This document shows, one piece after another, positions 24,822 through 37,948 of a stretch of DNA of 64,000 nucleotides. The first letter of the stretch is position 1. Each line of letters begins with the position of its first letter. A program made the position numbers and the translations under genes. The stretch covers positions 21,305,932-21,369,931 of the forward strand of contig NC_081412.1 of the NCBI RefSeq assembly GCF_030272615.1, given 5' to 3'. Source of the DNA: Cryptomeria japonica. Taxonomy: Eukaryota; Streptophyta; Pinopsida; Cupressales; Cupressaceae. Below the pieces are notes generated by a model. The model was not told where the DNA came from and ran no database searches. It saw nothing but the letters and a program-made list of their open reading frames with translations.

Positions 24822-26373
24822 TGATAACTCAATGATGAACGGATAGTACCAAACCGGTACTGAGAGGGGGGGTGAATCAGTACAGACAAAAACACATTCC
24901 TAAAATCAGTTTGTTAGCAGACAAAGCGCTTTGACAAACAAACAGTAACACCGGTCTTAAACAGAGTACAACCGACAAAACCCAGAATAACTGAGACAAG
25001 CATAAACTGGTTGACACTTATCTTTTCATACAATCTAATACTTCATTTTCATTTCACCCTAGTGCATGAATAGGTAATCTATCATCAAAAATACAAACAG
25101 CTAGATCAACATGATTTACCTTCAGACACAAATCACTTAAACCATCACATGAATAACACCACACATGACACACAGATTTTTCACGTGGAAACCCAACTGG
25201 GAAAAACCACGGTGGGATGAATACCCACAAGCTGTTTTTGAACTTTGTAGAAGTTCGCTCTGTTAGGAGCCTTGTCCGGTTAAAGACTGATACAATAGGT
25301 TCTGTTAGGAATCGATCCTATTAGGGATCACCCGGTTAAGGGATGGCTAGAATACTCGGTTAAGGGTTAAACCCTGTTAAAGGTTACCTTGTTAGAGGAT
25401 TTCAAGAACTCAATGGTTTTGAGTCACCCTGTTAAAGGATTTACAATAAGCCGGTTAAAGCTACCCTGTTAAGGGATTTTCCAACTATTGAAGTGGTTAG
25501 AGATCAACAGGTATTACAATGATCTGGTAACAGCACTCAATGCCAATGCAGATCCGCTTTAGCTCCTCTTCACCTTCTGCACTCACACTATGCAGGTATC
25601 ACTTCTCTCCTCTGGTCTAGCAAGAATCACATATCTCTTCACTTGGATACACACACGCACAACTTTTGCCAACAACTTCAGAAAGAAACACAACATCGAC
25701 CTTATAGGAAACAGATAGGTCAGTAGCATAAACCCTAAACCCTAAACCTGTTAGGTTAAGCAATTCAAACGGTTCAGTCCTGACCGTTGAGCACATTGCA
25801 TTAAATGCAACAATCTTGAACCGATCTCAAGACATTCTCCATCGTTCATTTTCCACTGCTTTCATGGCGGTTGATAACCCATCACGCGTTATCATCGTTT
25901 ATAGACTTCACACATTCCTGAGGTAGATAGGAACAATCTCCTTCATGCAAGATCCTTCATGCGCACAAGGCTGATGTGGCAACGCGATCTGTTCTTTGTT
26001 ACAATGCTAACTCATCACATAAAGTCACCGGTTGAGTCACACAGGCTTGAAGCACTTCAACCGGAAACCCTGAAGTTGAGACTACCAACCGGTAGTCATA
26101 CAAAACTTCCATGTACTGGTTCTCATATCAACATGCCGGTTCACCTTGAACAAACATACTGCTTCACTTTGGCACATATACCGGTTCACAATGTTATACC
26201 GGTTCTCACATATACCGGTTCTTGGTAACATACCGATTCTCTCTTCTTCAGCATATTGACATCAATGACAACATACAATGTCATCATGTCCTCATACCGG
26301 TTCCTGTCCTCATACCGGTTCACATAATGCCAACAGTCATCATGTCCTCATACTGGTTCACATAATGCCAACA
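24822..26373 (-). mobile_element. Solo LTR (about 1.55 kb) in the copia LTR
   Basis: On the minus strand it begins TGTTGGCATTATGTGAACC (26373) and closes at ...TTATCA (24822). The flanking 5-mers GGTGA (24817-24821) and GGTTA (26374-26378) differ at one base, as expected for an aged target duplication. GAGAGGGGGGTGAATCAGTA near 24864 matches a motif often seen near the end of plant copia LTRs, and ACCGGTT words are frequent throughout. No internal coding region is present, so it is an LTR left by recombination. Confidence 0.65.
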
Positions 26374-26851
26374 GGTTAAAATTGTTGAGCAGTGTGGACT
26401 TTCATGTGTTAGTTACCGAAAGAAGTGAGTCAAAGGTATCTACAGATCTTACAGTTGTTGAGGTGCATCAATGGTGGATTCTTTCTCTTTTATTCTTCTT
26501 CATTTAGACAGTGAGCCCTTCAATAGTGAGCCTTCTTTCTTTCTTTCTTTCTCTCGGGCAGTGAGCTTTTCTAGTAAAAATCACCTTAACCAGTGTCACC
26601 CTAATAGGTGTTCATATATTGAGAATAGCTTCTCTATGATTTTTCCCCTAATAGGGTTTTGCACATAAAATCTAGTGTTTCATTGTGGATGGTGTGTTTT
26701 TCTTTTCATGTTCTTTCGTGCTCATATCTTTATGTGGATTAAGTGTTAAGGTTAAGTTGTTGCAAATATGATTTAAAGGAAAAGATTTAAGATTTTTTTT
26801 AAACCGATTCACGCCCTCTCTTAGTTGTCTTGTGTGTTAGCACATTCAACA

Positions 26852-27859
26852 TTGTTGCTCTTGTTCTACAAAAACCTTCTACTCCACTTGTTTATCTTGT
26901 CCTACAGCAACCTTTTGCTCCATGTATTGGCATACCTTCTAATGGGACTCCCCCTTTGATCCCACTTGTAATGATGGTTCTTATAGTATTGCTTGGACTA
27001 TTGTTTGTCATAGTCGTAAAGGTATTTATTCCCCTCGAGTGGTGGGTGTTCTTCCCACTCTTTCAAAGGGTTCCTAGTTGTTTTTCTAGTGTGTTGTCGA
27101 AAGTTTGTTTGGCCTTTGTTTTTAATAGTGGTCTTGTGACTTGTTATTAATGGTTTGTTCGACTTGGGTTTGTATAGGGTCAGCACCCTTGTTTTGCTGA
27201 ATTTTTTTGGTTGCCTATGGGTTGTTTGTATAAAGGGACAACACCCTTGTTTTGTTGATTTTATCAATCAAAAACATTGGGCCACAAGTTGCATTGATTG
27301 ATTAATTGCATTGTAAACAAGTTGTTAAAGAAAATTTGACTGATTTCATTGGTAGATATCAACATTTGTATTCATAAATTTCTTATTGTTTTCCTAATGT
27401 TGATATTTTAAGATTTTTTTTTTATAACTTGCAATCACATATTAGAAAAAGGATTTTTTTTTTTTAAATCCATCTTTCAAACACTTGTGCACAACACTTC
27501 GTAAATAACAACTTCAAGTTAGTCAATATGAAGGTTCTTCATCTTTGATTCTAGTTAATAAGTTTGAAGGTGTCATCAAACATACCAAGGCTTTAAAAAA
27601 CAAAACAAAAACTTCATCAAGATAAACAAAACTCATTATTCTAGCAACATTGACACTCAAGTTGCAGTCACAACACCTCATGTTGTAGCTCACTTTTCTT
27701 GTAAATTGTTCAAGAATCACAACTTTGTATTGATTTATGAGTCCTTGCATACCATTATGCTTAAATTCATTAACAAAAATTTGACTTCCCCCTTTCTATC
27801 CCATAGATACCTCAAAACCTTTATCTCCTTCCTTCAACTCAAAAGTCTTTTATCAATGT
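26852..27859. other. Unassigned sequence between copia LTR and gag fragment
   Basis: About 1 kb with poly(T) runs near 27410 and 27458 and no convincing ORF. It may be the degraded 5' part (LTR, leader, gag start) of the plus-strand gag element that follows, but I cannot show it. Confidence 0.4.
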
Positions 27860-28530
27860 CATCATCAATCCAAACATGACACAGAGATGTATGCATCTAA
27901 AAATGAAATTCAAGACCTCATCAATTCTAATGCTATTTTGGTGGATGGTGTGAATGATAAAGGGAATAAATTCATAGCACCACCCAATCAAGACTTGCAA
28001 ATATTTACCAATCCTTTGCCTTCCTATTCCACCAACATTGTTGAGCATAATGATGATAGCCATATACCCATTGATGGCATACCCAATGAAGCCAACAATG
28101 TTGTGAATTTAATTGACCAAAAGAAACCTAAGCTTAAACGTGAACCTAATATCAGCTTTACCTAAGTGATAGTCCAATATACATTACTACGAAAATTAAA
28201 AAAATAAACTCTCACGTGGAGTTCTTATTGATCCATTATGTATGGTAAATGTTATTATAGAATAATATATGTATACACATGAATTATATCAAAACACATA
28301 CAATAAATTCAATGTCTTAATCAAGGTTAATGATGGTTTCACTTTTCCAACCATATGTTCAATCACCCTTCTCGTTGAAGTTGGTTCTAAATTCTTAGAT
28401 GTTCCTCTTACAATTATCCCTACCTTAGACCAATTTTGTGTGAACTTGGGTCATCTTTGGCTCACATTTATATGAAGGTAGTCCCTTCCACAGTCCATAA
28501 GAGTTTGAAATTCCCCTTCAAAGGAAAATT
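27860..28530 (+). pseudogene. Gag-protease fragment related to the 31-39 kb element
   Basis: Plus-strand relics HDTEMYASKNEIQDLINSNAI, VNDKGNKFIAPPNQDLQIF and, after a break, KVNDGFTFPTICSITLLVEV match by eye the minus-strand proteins at 34357-35172 (HDTEKCFALKSKIQDLIDNN, VNDKGNKSLAPPNQNLKIF, FDGFSCPTIGSITLPVEV). The zinc-knuckle last Cys reads Tyr here. It is frameshifted and carries stops, so it is not functional. Confidence 0.75.
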
Positions 28531-30637
28531 CATAACTATACATCATAGTCTTTCTAGCCCTTAGCTAATATTGGAAACTTTACCCTTGATTACTTTTGGC
28601 TTCAAAAACCTCAACAACTCAAATCTCGTCAGGATATGCAATTCCTTTCCTATCAATAGTTTAAAGACAATAGAATAGTTGACTTATCCTCAGGTAATCC
28701 TTTCAGATCCCTTTCGACTACTACCCCTAAGGATCCTTTGTCATTTATGGATATAGAAGTAGCTTTTCCTACCCAACAAGTAATGAAAGAACCACATCCT
28801 AAACTGGGAATCCTTCCTACTCCTAACCTCGACAATCGTATAAAGGACAAAGAGGTAAATTCTCAACAACTCCTATCTCTCAAACTTTAGTGGCTCCTTA
28901 TGTTCCTAAAGACAAGGAACGAGATGTGTCGATGTTGAGTGATCCCCAAACTCCTACAAAAGCCTCAACTCGTAACCAACAAAATCATAGTGTGAGATAA
29001 TATCAACTGAGATGTCGTGCTAAGGTTCATGAGCTTGAAATCAGTTGAATGTTGATTTGATCCCACCTTCTCAACCTTTCTTACCATCTACCATGCCTAT
29101 GGAGGATCCTTACCTTGACCAACCTCGTTAAAAGATAGAGTTGGCGATTCCAAATGATTTGTCTTGTTCTCCTCCTATCAAATCTCCTATTGTGAGAAAT
29201 TTATACACATTTATATGATGATTTTGATCATGTTGAAATTTTTGATAATGTTAATGTTGATTTAACTTTGATATTTTTAGAAGTATTAACTTAAGCTCTT
29301 AATAACACACATTGTTATCCATCATTAAAGCATGGTCCATGTTTGGCACTAGATGTAGCTTTGTCTACCATACAAGTTGTAGCTCCTTTTGAATTTTGTC
29401 TTCCATCCATAAATGGTTGAGCAAGATTGGGAGGTGGATGATTTGCTAGACTATCTCATTCATACAATAGACACTTGTTATGTGTGTTTGCATGCATGTA
29501 ATGTGATCTCGTGTACTATACTTTTTGGTGTGCCTTTTTGTTTGTTAAGCTCTCTTTAGAAGACCCTTATTTCTCCATTTGCACAAGGATACAAAGAAAT
29601 TGACCTTGTAATAACATTACTCTAGTTGTATCATCATTCTTTTCTATGTTGTAAATGTGTATTTTTTGTAATTATCATTTTGTGTTATCTATTTGGAGAT
29701 GATGCAAAGCATTTAGATCTTTTTGGTCTCTTCCAATGTGGCCCAAAAATACCCTTTGTTCATCTTATGTGCTCTTCTTCCATTGTGCTTGTAGTTTTGC
29801 TACATTTGGGAGATGAGATCAATTCAAAACAATCATACTTGATATACATGATTTATCTAATGCATATGCTAACCACATATTGTGGATCCCTTATGTGCTT
29901 CTTCATGTCATATGACTCTCGCCTTTGATGTGAGTATGTTTGGGGGTATTTCATTGTTGCAACGTCTCTTTTCTTTTGGATGTATGCATGCTACCTTAAA
30001 TCAATTGCTCCTAGTAAGGCATAAACAATCACTCATACACTGCTATATGTTACACTTTGTGCACACACCATGAGATTGGTTTGTACACTTTGACCACACA
30101 CCATGATTTTTCCCGATGCACACTGCATCACCCATTTTGTAGTCACATTTTCAAATTACCTACCAAATAGAGGTTTTGTTTTGTAATCTCCGTTGGCATG
30201 AAACTCACCTAGCATAACACACCTTGCTAGACCTATTTGAGACCTTCAGCTTAGCATGAATCAACTAGCATAATGCACCTTGCTAGACCTATTTGACTCT
30301 CTTTTTTCTAAACATGACTCCTAGTAAGCATTCCTTGCAAGTCCTAGATGGAATGCCTCTTGCTTTATGGCTCCTAGTAAGCTTCCTATGGACCATACTA
30401 TTCTTATGATATCATACTCTTATGTTTTCTTCCATGTTCAATGTCTATCTGTGACCTACGCTAATCATGTGACTCCTTTTATCTTGATATTTTATATTGA
30501 TAAGATCCTAAGTCCAAGGGGATTAGTATCGTCTTGTCTCTTTAATATTTCAATGAAAGACTTTCTATGCTATCATATACTTTATTGAGAGTATGAGCAT
30601 AAGGTCATACTCTTGTTGAAGTGGGGGCTAAATTTAT
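28531..30637 (+). other. Degraded 3' part of the plus-strand gag-only element
   Basis: There are only short blocks of coding-like sequence: DPLSFMDIEVAFPTQQVMKE near 28740 and an acidic block near 29215-29420. The stretch 29430-30615 has no ORF worth naming. A purine tract (GAAGTGGGGGCTAAA, 30618-30632) ends it, close to the tract of the minus-strand relative (AAGTGAGGGCTAAA). There is no RT or integrase. Confidence 0.5.
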
Positions 30638-31400
30638 TGTCGTAAATTGTATCCCTCTATAAATTCACACTTATTTTGGGCTCACTTTGGTGGTTGTCCC
30701 GCATGTCCCTAATTCATGTGTAATTGTGCTCTACCATGGCCATTTCCATAAGCTTAGCACAATCCTCTACTCACTAAACTTTTTTCTAGCCCAGAATGCT
30801 ATGATTGTGGCACCTAGAACCATAGACCTACTGGACTATGGTGCTTACCACCATGTTCTAGCTAGTTTGGCCCTAAATTTGATATCATAATGGTTGGCTT
30901 TGCTAGTAGCAAGAAAGGGCTCCCCAATGTTGTCCTTCTTTAGAAATTAAACCCAAAGTGGTGCAAGTTGTGTATAAATACAACTCCCTCTCTCATTTGA
31001 GCTCCTATCACATACATCTCTTCACATCAAACGTCCCAATTGAGCATCCAATCAATCATCTTTGACGAAATTGAGGAAAAAATCTAAAATCAAGCATTCA
31101 AATTCAGCAATCATGATCAAGTTGTGTTCCTCCGTGATAAAGTTGTGCATTAACACCTATCAAGCATCATCAACTTTTGTGTGAGGCTTCAAGGCAAGGA
31201 GCTTCACATCAAAGGTTATCATTTATCAATTCAAGTGTTTCCTTTAAGGTTTTCATCCTCTGCCCTACCAGGGGTAAGCTCTATTTCATCCAACATTGTT
31301 ATAGTGGAAGTGGAAACACTAACATGGGGTTTGAGTTAGGCAAGCCCCTATACAAAACAACATTTCTCCCTCTTCTCTATGTGTAGGTTACATATTCAAC
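30638..31400 (+). repeat. Partial 3' LTR of the plus-strand gag-only element
   Basis: It starts TGTCGTAAATTG shortly after the polypurine tract. A TATA-like GTGTATAAATAC lies near 30970. It is interrupted at 31400 by the minus-strand LTR element; any continuation would be to the right of 39071, but I could not place its true end. Confidence 0.5.
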
Positions 31401-32590
31401 TGTAATGGTGGAAAATGTGAATGATGGGGAGATCAAGAGGAAAGCTTTTCTTCCCTCCAAGGAGAGATGAAAGTTTCACTGCGGATTTCCCTTCAAACAC
31501 CTTATTCACATCACATTTAAAAGAGGGGGGAATTCACTAGATCCAATCTCTTAGGGAAGATATTAAATACTCAATGAATTGATAATGGGATAGAAATGAC
31601 AAGCTAACCCCTCTTTTAGAATGGAAAATGATTGAATTATGTGTTGTAAGCCTAAGTGTCAAAGTAGCAAAGAACTGATTATAACTCGAGATAGAAGCGT
31701 GAGATGAAGTTGTGCACCTGGATCTAGCTATAATATGTCGAGACGAGGCTGCCTTGTGAGTTTGAGGAAAAGTTGTCGAGACCATGCTGAAAGTGTCCAT
31801 GGTCCTCCGAAAAATCCACGAAACGAAAAAGGGTTTCTCTGCCTCTACAAATGGAGTCTGAATCTGCAAACACAATTGTGCACCTACAACCTACACACAG
31901 AAAAGAGAGGAAAAGGGGTTGGGATTGGGGGTTCGCCCTCAGGTCAAACCCTAATTTTGGAATTAACCAAATGATGAAAGAAAGTACTTGCAAGTAAATG
32001 TAAATGAAAGATTGAAATTTAAGTCACCTCAAGGGATGTTGTGGATAGAATGTAGATAGATTTGTTTGTATTGAATTGAATGTTGAAAGGGATATCCTCT
32101 TCAATGGTTGAATCCTTGACTTGAATGCAACACCTAGCCTTGAACGGAGACTTGAGAATGCTCAATGTTGGAAAGGAATGCTTGAATGTGTGATCTCATG
32201 TATCTAAACTTATTCAAATGGGAGGGAAAATTCGACTTATATACTCATCAATTAGGGTTAATTGACTGATTTTTTGTCACAGGCCAACACAAGGAAAGTT
32301 TTTCCCGCTTTATGCCAATTCCAATGCAAAGATAGGACAGAGGGGGCCCAAGAATAGGGCAAGGACAAGGGTGGCATGCCCTATCCTAGGGGGGACAGGG
32401 GCACTATGCCCCTGTCCTACCCTTGTCTCAAGACAAGAAGCAGGTTGAGGCAGTGCGGAGGGCAGAAAAAGACAGTTTTGGGGGGTTGAGCAAGTCTCGG
32501 GTGTATGACCAGGGTTAGCGATTTGAATCGCCAACGTGAAGACCCTAAAGTGGTCTCAAATTTCAAGGGTCGCAATTTTATGACACTACA
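31401..32590 (-). repeat. 3' LTR of the minus-strand gag-only element
   Basis: A 1,190-bp copy sharing long near-identical blocks with 37949-39071, for example GGAAAGCTTTTCTTCCCTCC and CCTTATTCACAT. It has an extra G-rich stretch near 32335-32420 that the other copy lacks. The two LTRs clearly differ at many sites, so the insertion is not recent. Confidence 0.85.
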
Positions 32591-33341
32591 TTTAGCCCTC
32601 ACTTTAGCGGGAGTATAAGCGTGTGCTAATACTGCTGGTAAAGTACAAGGAAACAAGATTGAAAGACTTCTACCACGTCAAGGAGGCAAGATGCACCAAG
32701 CCCCCAGTGGACTAAGGATCTTACGAAATCGATTGACAAAGTAAAAGGGAAGATCGAGAAGGGAAAACCATGACTGCAAGTAGCAAGGTTCCCCTCACTA
32801 TGAGTCACAAAAAAGATACCAAAATTATAAAGCAAAGTTGAGTTCACTAAACAATTCTAAGTATCGAAAAGGAAATTTATGAGTGGAGTGTATGCCCCCA
32901 CGTTAAAGTGATCATATGTGCCTTATCAGGAGAAATTGGTTTAAGGTAGGATACACCCAAGAGAGAGAGAAGAGAGGGAGTGCGTCATCACAAGGATTTA
33001 GCCCCCACTCGAGGAATAAACCCAAGGATAATGAACATAAAACATGAGGTAGCTTCACTTTCCTCAGGGTCAATATGTTGTATGATAACTCATGTATATC
33101 ATATATGTATGTGTCCATATAATAATCGTCATTCCCCAAAGAAAGGACACTACCTTAGAAGAAAGGGAAGAGAGGATATCTTTCGAGTCAACATGAAAGA
33201 GACCAAAAAGAGATCTCAATGCTTTGCATCATCCTCAAGTAGACATTGAGGGAAAAATAGAAGAACAGGGATGCACATAGAAGAATGGTCACAAAAGAGC
33301 AAGAAAGGAGAGATAGAAGAAGATCTACAATGCTAATATTG

Positions 33342-34356
33342 CTAATCTAGCATGACATCCGCCTCCCGATCTTGTTGATCACTATTTCGGGAAGGCGAAC
33401 AACATGCTAGAGGAGTGACATCAAGCACAGAATATGGAGCTATCACAAGATCCAAACAAGGACTATGCTCATGTGGTAACTCACTTTGTTCAATTCTAGG
33501 AGCTAGGATTAGGGTTTGTGAAAATTCAGTTGATAAATGCTTGTCCACATCAACATATTCATAGTCACTATCAGAAGCATTAAGAGTTGTATTGCCATCA
33601 TGAATAACATTTTCACTCATTTCTTCTTCAAGATTTATAGAAAGAGGAGCAAGAACACAAATAGAAGTAAAACCATCACATGTTTTGTGCAACTTATGAT
33701 TCGGAGATGTGGGTTCAACATCTTGCTTAGGAGAAAAGGGAATCATATCAACTATTGGAGTCTTGGAAGATTGAATGGGTTGAGGAACAACTTCACGAGC
33801 TCGAGCACGACGCCTTCGTCGGTGGTCTCTTACACAATGATTTAGTCGAGTCTCAGTGGAAGACTGAGAAAGAGGAGGAATATTTATGAAAGGAGGAACA
33901 GTCACCTCTTTGATATTTGAAGGCTTCGGTTGAGGTCTTTTAGGTTGGACAAGAGGAGAGGCGGGCCTCTTCTCTCTATAAGAGCAAGGAGGTGGAACTG
34001 CACCATATAAAGGAGGAATATTAGGTGTAGGAAGGAGACTAGGTCCATCATGGGGAGGTGGTACAGGTCTAACCTTAGGAGGAATATTGTTGTTATTCTA
34101 AGGAGAAGGCATAGTCACATCCATAAGAATAGGTTGAGGATTTTCATTAGGAGGGAGATTAGTCCTATCCGTGAAGGGAAAGATTTCATCTTCAAGAAGG
34201 GTGGGAATGTCAAGTGTTGAGGATCTAGGTTGACTCAAGGATAAGATGATATCTTTCTTCCATTTTTTATAAGATTGGGAAAGAGCGTCACTCCTTTGTG
34301 GAAGAGATTGAAATTGCTTAGGCCAAAAGAGATCAATAGGAACACTAGGGCTTCTT
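33342..34356 (-). pseudogene. Pro-rich 3' region of the gag-only element
   Basis: On the minus strand one frame runs from about 34343 to a stop at 33342, with one TAG near 34100 at a likely Gln. The first part is strikingly Pro-rich (KVRPVPPPHDGPSLLPTPNI). A basic patch (RDHRRRRRARAREVV) and an acidic end (SDSDYEYVDVDKHL) follow. It occupies the place where pol should be. I recognise no domain. It may be a remnant or a non-enzymatic tail of the Gag-Pro polyprotein. Confidence 0.5.
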
Positions 34357-35172
34357 TCAGATGGGCGAAATAAGCTTATAGTTCACGGTTATGATTTCTC
34401 CATTGTGAGGAAATTTCAAAGACTTATGAATTGGAGAACCAATAGCCTTCATGCAAGATAGCCAAGGGTAGCCCAACTTCACACAGAATTGCTCGAAAGA
34501 AAGAATGATAGCAAAGTTGACATCCATAGATTTAGTGTGAACTTCAACAGGAAGAGTGATAGAACCAATGGTAGGACAAGAGAATCCATCAAATAACTTC
34601 ACAACCACATTAGAGTCATCATAGATCGATTTATGCAATCGTAAAGTGAAGAGATACTCCTCAGTGATGATATTAACCATGCAAGAGGGATCAACAAGAG
34701 CACCACGGCAAGGTATGTCCTTAACCTTCGCAATTATGTATAAAGGCCCATCGGGTGCCCTAATGGTCTCACGAGGGTTGAATGTAATACAAGGATCCGT
34801 AGGTGTCTCTTGTTTCTCTACCATGTTCATCAAGTTCGGACTTGTGGTAGTAAGATCAGAAGGAGATAAAGAGGTATGTTCAGTCTCAATCACGTTAGAG
34901 GTATGAGAAGGCAAAGGATCAGTGAAAATCTTAAGATTTTGATTAGGAGGAGCTAGTGATTTGTTTCCCTTGTCATTCACACTTGCCATGGATATAATAT
35001 TATTATCAATCAAATCTTGAATCTTACTTTTCAATGCAAAACATTTCTCAGTATCATGACCAGGCTGGTGATGAAATTGACAAAAGGAATTGCTATCAAA
35101 ATAAGGGGATGCAAGCTTAGATGGGTCAACTGGTTTGATAGGAGGAAGTGTGATAACATTTCTTTGTAACAA
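34357..35172 (-). pseudogene. Gag zinc knuckle and aspartic protease-like region
   Basis: Minus-strand ORF of 271 residues. Near the start CQFHHQPGHDTEKC is a C-x2-H-x4-H-x4-C knuckle of the kind that binds RNA in plant gypsy Gag proteins. After a linker, RGALVDPSCMVNIITEEYL aligns with the active-site region of retroviral-like proteases (usual VDsGas.n), where the catalytic triplet DSG/DTG reads DPS, so catalysis is doubtful. FDGFSCPTIGSITLPVEV and FCVKLGYPWL follow the family order. It is preceded in the same frame by further gag sequence through TAG/TAA codons. Confidence 0.75.
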
Positions 35173-36641
35173 CTAAGACATAATACTATGTAAAGATTCA
35201 TTCAAATGAGTAAATTGTCTTTATCTTTTAAAGAATTTGGAAATAGGAGGCACACCTGTTGTAGCATTCATGTTGTTGTTGTTGCTTGTATCATTGAACT
35301 TGATGAAGCTTTTTGTTGTTTTGGACTTCGCAAACAGTTGTTGAGCACTCTCCCCCTTATCACTTGAAGCGATAGGAGTAGATTGCTCCATTTGACTCAC
35401 AGCCATTTGATAATTGTGGAGTGTTGCGCACAACTACGGAAAGGAAGTAAACTCAGACAAAAGAAGTTTTTCCCTGATATTTTTTTGCAAATTAGAAATG
35501 AAAATTCTTTGAATATCACTATCAGGTACGGGAAAAGAAATTGGAGCATACAAATGCTTATATCTGCCAATGAAATAAGTCACTTTTTCTATAACACCTT
35601 TTTTACAATGCATTAAATCAATCAAAGTGATTGTAGGACCAATGTTGTTTTGAAATTGTTGAATGAAAGCGTTTGCTAATTGTTGAAAATAAGTGATAGA
35701 ATAAGAAGGCAAAGAGCAATACCATTGTAAAGCCTTATCTCTTAGTGTTCTTGTAAACAATTTTGCAAGTAATCTTTGATCATAAACAAAATCAGTACAC
35801 AAGGTTTGAAATGTTTTAACATGTGTGAGAGGATCACCTTTTCCATTATGGAGTTCCAATTGAGGGACCTCAACATGCTTAGGTTGGACGGCTTTAACAA
35901 TATCAAGAGAAAGTGGGCTCGGAACATCAAATGTGAACACACTAAACTTGGATTGACTCATGGAAGCAATTTGTTGTTGTAAGAAAGGCACGGTTTGAGC
36001 AAGATTGTTAATGTGGCTTCAGTAGAAGAATTGATGTTAGACATGGTTGATTGAGAAGGTGGTGTGATGTTATTGAAGGAAGGCATGGATTGAGAATAAG
36101 GCGGTGGGACATTATGATAAGTAGTCATAGGTGATGATTGAGTAGGAAATGGGACACTTAAAGGAGGAATAAAATTGTTGAATGAATTGACCCCTTGTGT
36201 CACATTGATAGGTTGAGGGATAATAGGAATACTTATGGAAGACATAGGTAAAGATGGAGGATTAAATGAAGAAGAGGGATTGCCCCCATGACTAATTGTT
36301 GTAGGAATGATATTTTGAGTTGATGTAGCCATGATGTTTGAAGTGGAGGTAGGAATACTAGCCATTGGAGTGGTCAAAGAAATAGAAGAATTGATTTGAT
36401 TCAAAGGTTGTGAATAACCTAAATTCTCAGCACAACTCTTGATAGGCATGACATTAGAATCAACAATATGAGCAATGCCACGCAATATATCAATTCCATT
36501 CTTATCACTTTGAATCATGCGTTTAAGGCCTTCAATTAATGGAAGAGCTTCACTATTAGGGTACTCTTGGGACATCCATTGTTGAAAGTTATCAAATTGA
36601 TTGTCCAATTTTGAAAGTTGATCTATGGAAATTCTAGTCAA
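35173..36641 (-). pseudogene. Gag capsid region of the gag-only element
   Basis: Reads on minus from the ATG at 36641. The N-terminal ~210 residues include a helical start (ISIDQLSKLDNQFDNFQQWM) and a long Ser/Thr/Pro/Asn-rich linker. A frameshift near 35975 leads into the retrotransposon gag domain: VPQLELHNGKGDPLTHVKTFQ, LLAKLFTRTLRDKALQWYCS and YFQQLANAFIQQF, the classic fold in which gypsy Gag forms particles around RNA. Stops follow at 35434 (TAG) and 35221 (TAA) in the same frame, with a TAG just before 35172. Confidence 0.8.
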
Positions 36642-37948
36642 AGCTTCTTCTTGTTCATCATGGGATTCATCAATTGGATAGATAGGGGCATGATTAGGGT
36701 GGGAAGAATTAGCATTATCCTCATTAAAGAAGAATTAGCATTTGGGAAGTCTTAATTCTAATGCTTCATCTAATGGGGATAGTGTAGGTAGGAGTAATAG
36801 TGGTGAAACTCATGCACTCGAGGGAAAAATGGAAATTTTGAATTTGAATTTTGAATAATAGGAACAGCGTGCCCAAAAATTGAATAATGCAAAATTTGAG
36901 AAAATAATGATTAAACAATTTGACTTTGTTGGAAGAAGAAACTGACACAATTTCCAAAAATAATTGTGATGATAAATGAAAGGAAATTGGAATTTAAAAT
37001 TAGGGCCAATGGGATACAACTTAATTTTAAAATTGATAAAATCAAAAATTTTAAAATCGGGACAGATTATAATTAACTACTTAATTTTTTTAAAAATCTT
37101 GAAATTTGAAATGTTGAATTTTGAAAGTATTTTTTATTTTAGAGGGATTAAAAATCGACAAAATCAGCCAATTTTATGGATTTAAGCTATTAAATATGGT
37201 CATAACAGTCTCCCGAAATTTCGAGAAAAAAGCCAGGGATCGTGTTGAAACTGCACACGATCCAACCAACTTTTTTCGAAATTTTTCAGGGATGAAAGTT
37301 ACGATGATTTTAATGAGAACCCAAAAAAATTGGTGAAGTTTACGATCTCTAGATAGGCGAAATGAAGGGTTGAATGTGAAAATAGGACCCTATTAGGGTT
37401 TTGAAAAAAATGAGTAATTGAATTGAAATTTTGAAAAGAGTCAAATTTAATGGATAGGGACACCTTGAAAAATATTTAGAAAACTGAAATTGATTGAAAT
37501 TTGCAAAAAATCTAATTAAATTTGAAAATTAGGGTTTTAGGACCTAACCACTTAATTTTTGAAATTTTGAATTTTAAAAAAGGAGGGAAATTGAAAATTT
37601 GAATTTTAGGACAGAAGATAAGTCTGAAAACAATCACAAATCTGAAAATTGAATGGAAATTTGATTTTTGCACAATTTCAAGATGATTTTTAGGGTTTTG
37701 ACAATTAACCTCTTAATTTTGTGAATTTGATTTGCAAATTGATGAATAAATTGAATTTTACAAACACGACAATTTTCAGATCTAAAACAATAGATAGCAT
37801 TTTTTGCAAAACACAAGTTCAATTTCAATTTTAAAAAGTAGGATTTTGAATGAATAAACCGCTAAGTTTGCAGAAAAATTAAACTTGTAAATGAAAAATA
37901 TGCAATGATTTTCATAATAAAGCATGTAAGACGTCAAGTCCACCAAAA
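36642..37948 (-). other. 5' untranslated leader of the gag-only element
   Basis: An AT-rich leader of 1.3 kb between the right (5') LTR and gag, full of AAATTTGAAATTTTGAATTT words. The bases next to the LTR on the minus strand read TTTTGGTGGACTTGACG, which should be the primer-binding site, but I do not recognise the tRNA. No ORF is supported. Confidence 0.5.

Larger units (their letters stand above)
10974..26851 (+). repeat. 3' LTR of the copia element, split by two nested insertions
   Basis: It starts TGTTGTAAGG after a purine tract and can be closed at CACATTCAACA, giving TGTTG/CAACA ends. Pieces: 10974-11466, 24535-24821 and 26379-26851, together about 1.25 kb. A TATA-like GATATAAATAAAGG (24689-24702) lies in the second piece. 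The CGCCCTCTCTTAGTTGTC before the end is like the conserved 3' end of many plant copia LTRs. The gaps are the 13-kb DNA transposon and a minus-strand solo LTR. The 5' LTR is not present in the window. Confidence 0.65.
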